Position numbers and translations under genes: made by a program
Shown: one piece after another, positions 13,655-20,117 of the stretch
Position numbering within the stretch: the stretch's first letter is position 1
How the letters are laid out: every line of letters begins with the position of its first letter
Notes under the pieces: generated by a model
Told to the model about the DNA's origin: nothing
The model's input: only the letters and a program-made list of their open reading frames with translations
Database searches by the model: none
Virus record (IMG/VR): IMGVR_UViG_3300048814_000080
Coordinates: 1-31,648 of that record
From: a virus
Direction: 5' to 3' (one strand)
DNA length: 31,648 bases

Positions 13655-13977
13655 GACTGCGTTCCCCCCTCTGCTGCTGCCGGAAGCAGGATCACGAGGA
13701 CCTGCGCTATCTCGTCTGCGTTCTCCGCTTCGAGCTTGAGTGCCCTGGAGTGACCGCCAGGGCCGGCTTTCATGCCCGCGAACCAGGCCGGGACGATGCC
13801 GCGCTGAAGGTCCCGGTAGACCTTCAGCGCCTTCGCGAGGTCCCGAACGGTCTCCTCGATGAGGTCCCGGTCGGCCCCGGGCCATTCCCGGCTCAGGTCG
13901 CGGGCGCGGCTGAAGACGTCGGTGGCCCTGGCGATCAGGTCCTCGTCGTAGGTGAGCTCGGCGGCCGCGGCGGTCAT
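13651..13977 (-). CDS. Helical hypothetical protein
   Basis: The 108-residue acidic, helical protein (YDEDLIARATDVFSRARDLSREW, RDLIEETVRDLAKALKVYRDLQRG) was not recognised. A central PAWFAGMKAGPGGHS loop separates two helical halves. It is coupled by ATGA overlaps to ERF and to the gene before it, suggesting a recombination accessory protein, without further evidence. Confidence 0.7.
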   Translation of the reverse strand: MTAAAAELTYDEDLIARATDVFSRARDLSREWPGADRDLIEETVRDLAKALKVYRDLQRGIVPAWFAGMKAGPGGHSRALKLEAENADEIAQVLVILLPAAAEGGTQS

Positions 13978-14747
13978 GCCGTCACGTCCTCTGCGCCGGC
14001 CTGCTCTGGTGCCGCCGGGACGGGATGCAGGGCGTCGTACGCCTCATCGGCGCGGTTCAGGGCATCACAGATGCCGTCCGGGGTGCGAACCTGCACGCCG
14101 CCCCATCCGATCGTGGTGCCGTCCCGCTCGGCCTGCTCGGCGGCGATCAGTTCCCGGGGTGCCGTGCCGAAGGTGAACGCCGCGATCTCAGGCGGCGCGA
14201 GAAGGCGGGTGCCTTCCAGGACCATCTGCTCGCCCCATGTCCGGCCGTCCGCCGTGGCGCCCGCATGGCAGCGGGTGCGCCTGCCGATGGCCTGCCGGAA
14301 CACGAGCAGGTCGGCCAGGTCAGCGGCAATGTCGGGCACGTACGCGGGCACCAGCTCATCGCCTACGCCGGGCTCGTCCCACGGTCCCCAGGACTCGCTG
14401 TAATCGGCGGGAGGGCCGTCGTGCGCCGCCCCGTGCTGCAGGTGCTCCAGCGCGACGTGGCCGACTGTCGGCTCGTCGGCGGGAGCGGTGGCGTGCAGCC
14501 GGCCGGCCGCGGTGCCGGAAGCGACGGGTCCCGGGCGGTACCGCCGGAACCAGGACCGGGCCCCGCGGCGCCGGGCGTGACCGGGAGCGGGAGCCTTCCC
14601 GCCCTGCTCCGCCACCAGCTCCGCGGCGATGTTCGCATGGTCCTGCTGGACTCCCCTGATCCAGGCTCCGGTCCGCTCGCCGTACGGGTCGTCCTGGTGG
14701 TCCTGGTCGTCCTGGAAGGCGGGGAGCACGCTCTGCGGGCCGGTCAT
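13974..14747 (-). CDS. Large hypothetical protein of the recombination operon
   Basis: This 257-residue protein is unrecognised. It begins with an Asp/Gln-rich stretch (FQDDQDHQDDPYGE) encoded by imperfect repeats. A basic region RRRGARSWFRRYRP follows, then a probable globular C-terminal half with alternating strands and helices (YVPDIAADLADLLVFRQAIGRR, GEQMVLEGTRLLAPPEIAAFTFG, GGVQVRTPDGICDALNRADEAYDAL). The ATG overlaps the stop of the HNH-AP2 gene (ATGA). Confidence 0.7.
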   Translation of the reverse strand: MTGPQSVLPAFQDDQDHQDDPYGERTGAWIRGVQQDHANIAAELVAEQGGKAPAPGHARRRGARSWFRRYRPGPVASGTAAGRLHATAPADEPTVGHVALEHLQHGAAHDGPPADYSESWGPWDEPGVGDELVPAYVPDIAADLADLLVFRQAIGRRTRCHAGATADGRTWGEQMVLEGTRLLAPPEIAAFTFGTAPRELIAAEQAERDGTTIGWGGVQVRTPDGICDALNRADEAYDALHPVPAAPEQAGAEDVTA

Positions 14748-15259
14748 GCTGCGACTCCGTTCAGGTATGCGTACTCGCCGTACGCTTCGAGTGCAGCGGC
14801 GTCATAGGCGAGCGCGGCCTCTTCCTCGATTGCGAAGACACCGAGGTATACGCAGCGTCCGTTGAGCTTGATGGTGGCTTGCCACTTGCCGACTCGCCGA
14901 TGCCAAGTCACGCCCTTGAATCGCGAGGAACCGGCGGCGCGGGGGCGCTGATTGTGGTTATTCTGCGCGATGGTCGCGGGCCTAAGGTTTTCGCGCCGGT
15001 TGTCTAGGCCGTCATGATTGACGTGATCCACCAGCCGACGGCCCATGATCAGGTTGTGCATCGCGGTCGTGGTCTTACCGCCATCGGGGCGCCGAGTGGT
15101 GGTGTACGCATATGGGCCGCGCGCGCGCGCGTGGCGACCCTTTTGGTCCCAGAGATGCCATCTGTGGACGCTGACTAGCTCGTAGTCCTCGTCATCGACC
15201 AGGGCCGCCCGGCCTGCGGCTTTCTTCCCGGATAGGGGTATTTCTCTTGTGGCGGGCAT
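14744..15259 (-). CDS. HNH homing-endonuclease-like protein with AP2 domain
   Basis: The 171-residue protein combines an HNH nuclease (residues about 55-105: HNLIMGRRLVDHVNHDGLDNRRENLRPATIAQNNHNQ) and a C-terminal AP2 DNA-binding domain (SSRFKGVTWHRRVGKW through NGRCVYLGVFAIEEEAALAYDAAALEAYGEYAYLN). This is the architecture of free-standing homing endonucleases in phages. A GC dinucleotide run at 15120-15132 encodes the Arg-Ala-Arg loop. The ATG shares one base with the upstream stop (TGATG) and its TGA overlaps the next ATG, so it is neatly integrated into the operon and not an obvious recent insertion. Confidence 0.88.
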   Translation of the reverse strand: MPATREIPLSGKKAAGRAALVDDEDYELVSVHRWHLWDQKGRHARARGPYAYTTTRRPDGGKTTTAMHNLIMGRRLVDHVNHDGLDNRRENLRPATIAQNNHNQRPRAAGSSRFKGVTWHRRVGKWQATIKLNGRCVYLGVFAIEEEAALAYDAAALEAYGEYAYLNGVAA

Positions 15260-15672
15260 CAGGCGGCGCTCCGGCCGGTGATCGCGGCGTGCGTGGCTCG
15301 GGCCGCAGAGCGGATTTCGGCCACCCGCCGATTCGCGTCGAACGAGGCCATGTGAGCGTTGTAGGCGCCCATGTGGTCACGGGTGATGTAGGTCGCGGAG
15401 TAGGCGACGGGGCCGAAGTCCAGGTGAGTCTCGCTGACCGATTCCCCGGTGACGGGAGTGCCGAGCATCGCCGCGATGCGGTTCAGCTCGTCCTCGCCGG
15501 CCTGGTCGGTGGCTGCGGGAACGCAGTAGTGAATCTGGACGTCCGCCGGGATGGGCAGGTCCGGGTGGGTCCGGATGTAGCTCGCCGCGTCGGTGAGTGC
15601 CTGCGCGAGACGGGCGTGCATCCCGCCGTCAGTGCCGGCGAGGTATATCTCATGGGGTGTCTTGCCCTGCAT
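15259..15672 (-). CDS. First gene of the coupled recombination operon, hypothetical
   Basis: The 137-residue protein (MQGKTPHEIYLAGTDGGMHARL at the start) was not recognised. It has a helical start, a central IPADVQIHYCVPAATD, an acidic helix EDELNRIAAMLG, strands ETHLDFGPVAYSATYIT, and a C-terminal helix. The start is fixed by AAAGGAG 7-8 nt upstream of the ATG, the strongest ribosome binding site in the operon. All following genes lack one and depend on overlap. The longer in-frame reading upstream crosses the XRE gene and is rejected. Confidence 0.75.
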   Translation of the reverse strand: MQGKTPHEIYLAGTDGGMHARLAQALTDAASYIRTHPDLPIPADVQIHYCVPAATDQAGEDELNRIAAMLGTPVTGESVSETHLDFGPVAYSATYITRDHMGAYNAHMASFDANRRVAEIRSAARATHAAITGRSAA

Positions 15673-15706
15673 TACGTGCTCCTTTATGATTGCGTTTACG
15701 TGCTCC
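15672..15706 (-). promoter_or_regulatory. Duplicated translation-initiation sequence
   Basis: GGAGCACGTAA occurs twice, 24 bp apart; only the second copy runs into an ATG. The first copy is followed by ACGCAATC and no start codon in a good position. The second gives the strong ribosome binding site of the operon's lead gene. Confidence 0.5.
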
Positions 15707-15758
15707 GTGCCAACTCGTCGTCCTAAGCGGCGAGTTGCTGCATTTCCGGCGCCCGGGG

Positions 15759-16058
15759 CTATCCGGCCCGCTGGAGCGGCTCGTCTTCGGGGTCCGCCTC
15801 GCCGTCCTCCGCCGACGCTTCCCCGGTCTCCGCGCAGTCCGCGATCGTGATGGCGGCCGGCGAGACGCGCAGGAGCCTGGCTATCTGGCGGCACAGGGGC
15901 ACCGGGGCGTACTTGCGGCCCGCCTCGATGTTCGCGAGATAGGGGCGGGACACGCCTGCCGCGATCGCGAGCTCACCCTGCTGGATGCCGCCGGCCCGGC
16001 GGAGGGCCTTGATGGTTGCGCCGACCCGCTTGTTCTCGGGGTTTATCGCGTTGGTCAT
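15759..16058 (-). CDS. XRE-family HTH repressor (leftward)
   Basis: The 99-residue regulator has a XRE helix-turn-helix at about 12-65 (VGATIKALRRAGGIQQGELAIAAGVSRPYLANIEAGRKYAPVPLCRQIARLLRVS) and an acidic C-terminal tail EASAEDGEADPEDEP. The ATG follows a promoter-like TTGACA/TAAGAT pair so closely that its mRNA is probably leaderless. It is transcribed divergently from a second XRE gene and, after a short gap, leads the recombination operon. It is therefore placed to control that operon and itself, like Cro or CI in a phage switch. Confidence 0.9.
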   Translation of the reverse strand: MTNAINPENKRVGATIKALRRAGGIQQGELAIAAGVSRPYLANIEAGRKYAPVPLCRQIARLLRVSPAAITIADCAETGEASAEDGEADPEDEPLQRAG

Positions 16059-16064
16059 GCGGCA

Positions 16065-16094
16065 ATCTTAGGGAACAACCGGAAACTGTGTCAA
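16065..16094 (-). promoter_or_regulatory. Promoter of the leftward XRE gene
   Basis: On the minus strand TTGACA (complement of 16089-16094) and TAAGAT (complement of 16065-16070) are separated by 18 bp. The -10 ends 7 bp before the ATG, consistent with leaderless transcription. GGGAAC operator-like sites lie within and beside it. Confidence 0.65.
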
Positions 16095-16204
16095 CCTGGG
16101 AACGGAAACTAGGGGGAACTTTTTCTGGAATGCCTGCCACGTAAGGATGTCATTTGTATACAAGTTTCTAAATGTTCCCATTGCGGTTTCCCTGGAGTTT
16201 CCCC
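16071..16204. promoter_or_regulatory. Operator array between the divergent XRE genes
   Basis: On the left side GGGAAC or GGAAAC occurs at 16071, 16081, 16098, 16104 and 16114. On the right side the reverse forms GTTCCC (16174), GTTTCCC (16186) and GTTTCCCC (16197) occur. The orientation flips across the region, symmetric about the divergent promoters. A 10-bp palindrome TTGTATACAA (16154-16163) sits between the two sets. CCCCATCATGGGG (16201-16213), just before the rightward start, is also palindromic. Confidence 0.7.
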
Positions 16205-16215
16205 ATCATGGGGAC

Positions 16216-16827
16216 GTGGCTAAGAGCGATGAAGTGCAGCGAGTCGGCCGGGCTGTGGCAGCCAGGCGCGGCCGACTCGGCATGACGCAGCAGGAACTTG
16301 CCGATGACGCGTACGTGGACATCAAGACCGTCTACAACCTCGAATCCGGCACCCGGTGGCCGATCGCGAAGAACCGCGCTGCCCTTGCCGTCGCGCTGCG
16401 ATGGGAGCCGGACGCGCTCGCGGTCATCGCCGCCGGGCGCGAGCCGGCAGCGGCAGCCCTCGCAGAAGCCACCCCTTCGCCGGCATCTCCCGAAGGCCGC
16501 CGGACGGCTCCCGGCCTCCACCGCAACGGGGACCTGTTCCCCGGCCTGTCCCCCCAGCTGGCGGTGGAGGTCGAGCCGCAGTTCCGGGAGATCGAGGCCC
16601 GCATCGCCGTCGCCGGGGCTGCCCGCCCGGGTGCCCCGCTAACCGGGAGCATGGTCTTCCCCGACAGCACGATGGACGCCGCCCGCTGGGACGGGCTGGC
16701 CGCGAGGGGCTACACCCTGTGGCAGCTCGCGCAGGCCCTCGCCGTGATCCACGTCCTGGACCCGGCGGTCCAGGCCGAGCCTCGCGACGAGACAGCATCC
16801 GGCTTAACCGCAGAGGAGGCCTCTTAA
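16216..16827 (+). CDS. XRE-family HTH regulator (rightward)
   Basis: The 203-residue regulator has a helix-turn-helix at about 7-65 (VQRVGRAVAARRGRLGMTQQELADDAYVDIKTVYNLESGTRWP). A longer C-terminal part contains GDLFPGLSPQLAVEVEPQFREIEARI and a helix WDGLAARGYTLWQLAQALAVI. The GTG at 16216 is preferred because the sequence before it is full of operator repeats and the HTH starts soon after. An ATG at 16147 would add 23 residues. This is the likely second half of a bistable switch with the leftward XRE protein. Confidence 0.87.
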   Translation: MAKSDEVQRVGRAVAARRGRLGMTQQELADDAYVDIKTVYNLESGTRWPIAKNRAALAVALRWEPDALAVIAAGREPAAAALAEATPSPASPEGRRTAPGLHRNGDLFPGLSPQLAVEVEPQFREIEARIAVAGAARPGAPLTGSMVFPDSTMDAARWDGLAARGYTLWQLAQALAVIHVLDPAVQAEPRDETASGLTAEEAS

Positions 16828-16907
16828 TGCGCAGCAGATGCGCAGGCCTCGCCCCGCAATTGCACAAATGCCGCCAGTCCATGACGGCGTGCCGGAAAAG
16901 CGGGTAA
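16827..16907 (+). CDS. Possible 26-residue peptide
   Basis: An ATG shares one base with the TAA of the XRE gene (TAATG) and opens MRSRCAGLAPQLHKCRQSMT ending ACRKSG. Three Cys and several basic residues are present. The coupling is suggestive, but the length is too short for confidence. Confidence 0.25.
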   Translation: MRSRCAGLAPQLHKCRQSMTACRKSG

Positions 16908-16974
16908 TGTCCCGGGCACCGCGCGTCATGGGCGACGGCGCGCCTGAGGCTGGGGAGCTTCGGGCTGCGCGAGG

Positions 16975-16991
16975 ATAGCCCTGGAGGCTAT
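16975..16991. other. Small inverted repeat in a gene-poor gap
   Basis: ATAGCC and GGCTAT flank a 5-nt loop, between the XRE cassette and the next gene. There is no T-run, so a terminator is uncertain. The rest of the gap (16908-17036) shows only the ribosome binding site of the next gene. Confidence 0.3.
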
Positions 16992-17036
16992 GAGGCAGGG
17001 GGGTCCGGAAGCGGGCCCTGGGGAGGGTAACCCATC

Positions 17037-17318
17037 GTGAGCGAGACGGCGAAGCTGCCGGTACCGGACCGGGGCCTCGGCGCCCTCGTCTGCCGGGCCA
17101 TCGCGGAGATGGCGGAGACGAGGGAGATCGTCCTGCGGGGCCTCGCGGAACGCGGCGAGCTCGGCGAGCTCGCGATCGCCCTGACCCGTCTCGCCGGGGC
17201 GCTCGAGGCGGCAGCCATGTTCGCGGAGATCACCGAGCAGCTGTACGCCGTCCCCGCGACCCCGCGGCACCGTCGTCACGCCCCGGGCCGCCAGCACCCC
17301 CTGATGCGCGTGGTCTAG
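17037..17318 (+). CDS. Helical hypothetical protein
   Basis: The 93-residue protein is helical in its first 70 residues (LGALVCRAIAEMAETREIVLRGLAERGELGELAIALTRLAGALEAAAMFAEITEQLY). Its tail is His/Arg-rich (PRHRRHAPGRQHP). No family was recognised. The GTG follows GGGAGGG at a suitable distance. The repeated GEL and Leu spacing suggests a helical bundle or coiled coil. Confidence 0.55.
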   Translation: MSETAKLPVPDRGLGALVCRAIAEMAETREIVLRGLAERGELGELAIALTRLAGALEAAAMFAEITEQLYAVPATPRHRRHAPGRQHPLMRVV

Positions 17319-17542
17319 GAACGGCCCTCCCTGCTGCCGGGGAAATCCCCGTGCGCGACCCCTGTAATACGAAGGTGCTGCACCGGGCACGACGGAGCAG
17401 TGCCCGGCGCGGCACCATGGCGGGGCCACGCCGGCAGGGAGCGGGGGCTAGCTGCCGGCGCGGCCCCCTGCGCGGCGGCGGACCTCACCAGGGGGCGCAG
17501 GGAGAGAGAACGCCCCCGCATCGCCGCCGCGCAACCTCAAGG
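17319..17542. other. Hairpin-rich region between convergent genes
   Basis: No gene is evident. Perfect inverted repeats are CCGGGCAC/GTGCCCGG (17383-17390 and 17400-17407), CGCCGGCAG/CTGCCGGCG (17429-17437 and 17452-17460), and GCCCCCTG/CAGGGGGC (17463-17470 and 17489-17496). The last overlaps the competing pair CCCTGCGC/GCGCAGGG. Because the flanking genes converge, terminators are the simplest reading, but no T-run follows any stem. Confidence 0.6.
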
Positions 17543-17764
17543 CTAGCCCGGGTGGTCGAGCCGGTCCTCCAGCACGTCGAGCAGGTCCCCGAGCTCGAAC
17601 CGGGTGACGACCGACTCGCCGCCGTCCTCAGCGAATATGGCCTGCCAGTACGCGTGCCAGCCCCCGGGCGCTATCCGGACGTGCGGGTGGATGTGCTCGA
17701 ACCGTTCCCGCCGCATAAGTGCGGCCACGGTCCCTTCCCCCGCAGCGCTTCCCCTCGCTGCCAT
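17543..17764 (-). CDS. Small hypothetical protein
   Basis: The 73-residue protein contains RRERFEHIHPHVRIAPGGWHAYWQAIFAEDGG and an acidic end FELGDLLDVLEDRLDHPG. The pattern of His/Trp strands followed by a Leu/Asp helix is seen in small proteins of actinobacterial elements, with no known function. The start is uncertain: the ATG at 17764 has GGAG too close to it, while a GTG at 17728 follows GAAGGG. Confidence 0.55.
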   Translation of the reverse strand: MAARGSAAGEGTVAALMRRERFEHIHPHVRIAPGGWHAYWQAIFAEDGGESVVTRFELGDLLDVLEDRLDHPG

Positions 17765-17882
17765 CTCCTGGTTTCCCTTCCAGACAAAACCTGGGACAAA
17801 CCTCGGATGAACGCGAGGCTACCTCGCAAGATGCGATTCACAAAGAGACTGGCCGGAAGGTAAGGCGAGTGTGGCCGGCAGG

Positions 17883-18212
17883 TCAGCGGAGGCTAACCGC
17901 GCGGCCCCGCTCGGGCCTCTCCCGTCCGGTGAGCGCGTAGTACCTCATCCGCGCCCCCGTCTTGGACATGTGAACGCGGCGGCCAATCTCCCCGAATGAC
18001 AGGCCCTCGCGGTCCCTGAGGTCCAGGATCGCGCTGTTGCGGACATCGGGCCGGGGCCGGGGTCCGGGCGAGTTCAGCAGGTCCGGGCCTAGCCAGCGCT
18101 GAACGGTGCGCGGGTCGGCGCCGAGCTGGCCGGCTATCGCGTACGTGGTGAGGCCGAGGCCGTAGAGGCGCTTAGCCTCCGCGACCCTGGCCTCGTCGCG
18201 CTGGCGGGTCAC
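17883..18212 (-). CDS. Double helix-turn-helix protein
   Basis: The 109-residue protein has two HTH-like units. One is homeodomain-type (ARVAEAKRLYGLGLTTYAIAGQLGADPRTVQRWLG, about 8-42), and the other is RNSAILDLRDREGLSFGEIGRRVHMSKTGARMRYYAL (about 58-95). It probably binds DNA as a regulator or resolvase-like recognition module, without a catalytic domain. The GTG at 18212 overlaps the TGA of the upstream gene (GTGA). Confidence 0.8.
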   Translation of the reverse strand: MTRQRDEARVAEAKRLYGLGLTTYAIAGQLGADPRTVQRWLGPDLLNSPGPRPRPDVRNSAILDLRDREGLSFGEIGRRVHMSKTGARMRYYALTGRERPERGRAVSLR

Positions 18213-18436
18213 GAAGTGGTGCACTCGACGATCGCGCCCCGGTCGGCCATCTCGGCGACGACCGCGGTGCCGTGCGAGCCCTGCGGGGTGATCTCCCAGG
18301 TGCGGGCGGCGCCGTCGTAGCTGCCGTTCCTGCGGGCCATGGTGAGGCACTTGGTGAAGTCGGTCTTGTGCATGCCGCGCGGGAAGCTGATGACGTAGGT
18401 CTCGCCTGCGGTGATGTCGTTCCTGGTGAGTGCCAT
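18209..18436 (-). CDS. Small hypothetical protein (hydrolase-like strand pattern)
   Basis: The 75-residue protein begins MALTRNDITAGETYVISFPRG and has a central MARRNGSYDGAARTWEITPQGS. It looks like a small beta-rich fold. The family was not recognised. AAGGAG lies about 6 nt before this ATG, so it is preferred over a TTG 48 nt upstream. It is the first gene of a two-gene unit with the double-HTH protein. Confidence 0.65.
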   Translation of the reverse strand: MALTRNDITAGETYVISFPRGMHKTDFTKCLTMARRNGSYDGAARTWEITPQGSHGTAVVAEMADRGAIVECTTS

Positions 18437-18497
18437 TTCCTGCTCCTTCGGCTGTTCCTTGCTGACACCTTCATAATGCCGCAATGGAGCCCGATTG

Positions 18498-18659
18498 TCA
18501 AGCGCGGGCAGGGAGATCCCTGCACCGGGGCAGCGGCGGCGCAGCCAGGTCGCACGCCTTCCCGCAGGCGGTGCACTTGTGATACAGCGTCGTGCGGCCC
18601 TCCACGATGACGAGAGAGCCGCAGCAGTCGCTGAGGCTCTCAGCGAGGTAAGTGGTCAT
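18498..18659 (-). CDS. Zinc-ribbon small protein
   Basis: The 53-residue protein is MTTYLAESLSDCCGSLVIVE followed by GRTTLYHKCTACGKACDL. The CC...CTACGKAC arrangement fits a zinc ribbon. The ATG shares one base with the TGA of the upstream gene (TGATG). A longer in-frame start was rejected because it overlaps that gene. The function is unknown. Confidence 0.7.
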   Translation of the reverse strand: MTTYLAESLSDCCGSLVIVEGRTTLYHKCTACGKACDLAAPPLPRCRDLPARA

Positions 18660-18880
18660 CAGGTCGCCGGGTGCATCGGCCGAGTGAACGGAGATGTCCT
18701 CATCGCCAGCAGGTAGTTGTGCGCCTCGCACGCCTCTTCCGCCAGCTCGCGGCTGTCCATCATCCCGAGCACCTGGTCGTCATCGGACGCCCGTGGGCCG
18801 GTCATGGCGTAGACGGTGCGGCCGAGATGCCTGCCCGTGCGCCATGGCAGCGACAGGAGGTTCGGCCCGGCTTCGGTCAT
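18659..18880 (-). CDS. Conserved small element/phage protein
   Basis: The 73-residue protein has NLLSLPWRTGRHLGRTVYAM and DDQVLGMMDSRELAEEACEAHN. From memory this matches a small family in Streptomyces phages and elements (LPWRVGR, D-T-x-E-L-A...AHN). It has no known function. The ATG at 18880 lies 5 bp after the vWA stop. Confidence 0.72.
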   Translation of the reverse strand: MTEAGPNLLSLPWRTGRHLGRTVYAMTGPRASDDDQVLGMMDSRELAEEACEAHNYLLAMRTSPFTRPMHPAT

Positions 18881-18885
18881 GCCCG

Positions 18886-19530
18886 CTAGTGTGCCGCTCC
18901 GCGCCGGGGCTTCGCCGTCGCTGCCGCCCGCTCTTCCGGGGTGAATCCGTAGTTGCCGCTCGAAGCGCCCCGCGTGACCATGGACGACGCCGACGCGAAA
19001 GCCCCGACTGTCGTCGCCGTGTCGTAGTTCGCGCTTGACGCCACAGGCACGCCCATCGCCCCGCCCGCTGCGAACGCGTCCTGATTGGCGCCGATGAACA
19101 CGAACTTCCACCCGTAGGCGTCCTGCTGGGTCGTGAGCATCGCCTTGACCTGCGGCAGCGTGTACTCGTGCGAGGAGTTCTCCTCCCCGTCGGTGGCGAT
19201 GAGCACGATGACCTCACCGGGCCGGGCATCTTCGCCCATCGTCGCCAGCCGCTCGCCGGTCTTCGTCACCGCGAAGCCGACCGCATCCAGGAGCGCCGTA
19301 CCGCCGCGCGGGACAAGCCGCCACGCCAGGTCATCCCGGACATCGGAGAACGAGGTCACCTCATCGTGCTCGGTGTCGAACTGGTACAGAGAGATGGTCG
19401 TGCGCCCGGGAACCTTGCGCTGCTCTCCGATGAATGCCTTCACCCCGCCCTCGGTGTCGCGCCTGACGGGCTCCATCGATCCTGAGCGGTCGATCACCAG
19501 GACAATGTGGCGGTATCCGGGGTCGGTCAC
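18886..19530 (-). CDS. von Willebrand factor A (vWA) domain protein
   Basis: The 214-residue protein is essentially one vWA domain with a metal-binding MIDAS: D14-R-S16-G-S18 near the N-terminus, a Thr in RGGTALLDAV, and the Asp of IATDGEEN. Such domains bind partners through a divalent metal; bacterial stand-alone versions are often adaptors for ATPases or stress proteins. There is no signal peptide, so it should be cytoplasmic. GGAAGGGACC precedes the GTG start. The DUF397 gene is 35 bp upstream on the same strand. No partner AAA+ ATPase is adjacent, so the role is open. Confidence 0.9.
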   Translation of the reverse strand: MTDPGYRHIVLVIDRSGSMEPVRRDTEGGVKAFIGEQRKVPGRTTISLYQFDTEHDEVTSFSDVRDDLAWRLVPRGGTALLDAVGFAVTKTGERLATMGEDARPGEVIVLIATDGEENSSHEYTLPQVKAMLTTQQDAYGWKFVFIGANQDAFAAGGAMGVPVASSANYDTATTVGAFASASSMVTRGASSGNYGFTPEERAAATAKPRRGAAH

Positions 19531-19565
19531 GGCAGGTCCCTTCCTTGCTGGCGGCAGTGTTCCCG

Positions 19566-19850
19566 CTAGTGTGCCACGGGCTCGCGCTTCACCCCCGCCG
19601 TGAACGCCGCCCACGCCCCGGCCGGGAACGTCAGCACCGGGCCGCCTTCGCGGTCTTTCGTGTCACGGACCCCGACCACGACCGGGCCGCTGCCTTCCTG
19701 CCACGCCGCTACCTCGGCGCACTGCCCGTTGCTGAAGCTCAGGCTGCTCTTGACCCAGAACGCACGGTCCCTGCTCGCGGCCACCTCGATGCAGCTGCCG
19801 CTGTAGGCGCTGAAGCTGGACTTCCGCCAGTTGCTCAAGTCGTCATCCAT
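19566..19850 (-). CDS. DUF397 protein with two DUF397-like halves
   Basis: The 94-residue protein begins LSNWRKSSFSAYSGSCIEVA and repeats the pattern as FWVKSSLSFSNGQCAEVA. It continues into VVVGVRDTKDREGGPVLTFPAGAWAAF, the diagnostic DUF397 ending. These small actinobacterial proteins normally sit next to a XRE regulator with a DUF5753-type domain and behave as its antagonist or partner. Here the neighbour is a vWA gene and the nearest XRE genes are over 2.7 kb away. A TACACT box 8 bp before the ATG suggests leaderless transcription. Confidence 0.88.
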   Translation of the reverse strand: MDDDLSNWRKSSFSAYSGSCIEVAASRDRAFWVKSSLSFSNGQCAEVAAWQEGSGPVVVGVRDTKDREGGPVLTFPAGAWAAFTAGVKREPVAH

Positions 19851-19936
19851 GCCGCGAGTGTAAACAATCGTGACGCGTGGTGGTGTATCCGTCGGCTGCG
19901 GGTTACCGTGTTAACAGCGGAAGGGGGGATGCCCCG

Positions 19937-20113
19937 GTGCAACGGCCCTGGATCGATGACCCCGCCGTCCTCGCGGTCCTCCTGCGCGATCCCTGCCCGT
20001 GCGGGAAGTGCTCGGCCAGCACCACGAATCGCAGGCGCTGGCCGCGGCTTCACCTGCCCGTGCGTGCTCGCGGCGGCCATGCTCAGCTCCCCAGATCCCC
20101 GCGCCCCGCCTGA
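19937..20113 (+). CDS. Small Cys-rich hypothetical protein
   Basis: The 58-residue reading VQRPWIDDPAVLAVLLRDPC then PCGKCSASTTNRRRWPRLHL contains a CPCGKC motif and a basic tail. The GTG follows GGAAGGGGGG with normal spacing, divergent from DUF397. An ATG 8 bp earlier, in another frame, runs on into antisense sequence and looks worse. It ends just before the convergent conserved gene. Confidence 0.45.
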   Translation: MQRPWIDDPAVLAVLLRDPCPCGKCSASTTNRRRWPRLHLPVRARGGHAQLPRSPRPA

Positions 20114-20117
20114 TCAG

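Noticed and set aside
15120-15132. GC dinucleotide run as phase-variation tract
   Set aside because: It is short and encodes an ordinary Arg-Ala-Arg loop. No frame consequence is suggested by the intact gene.
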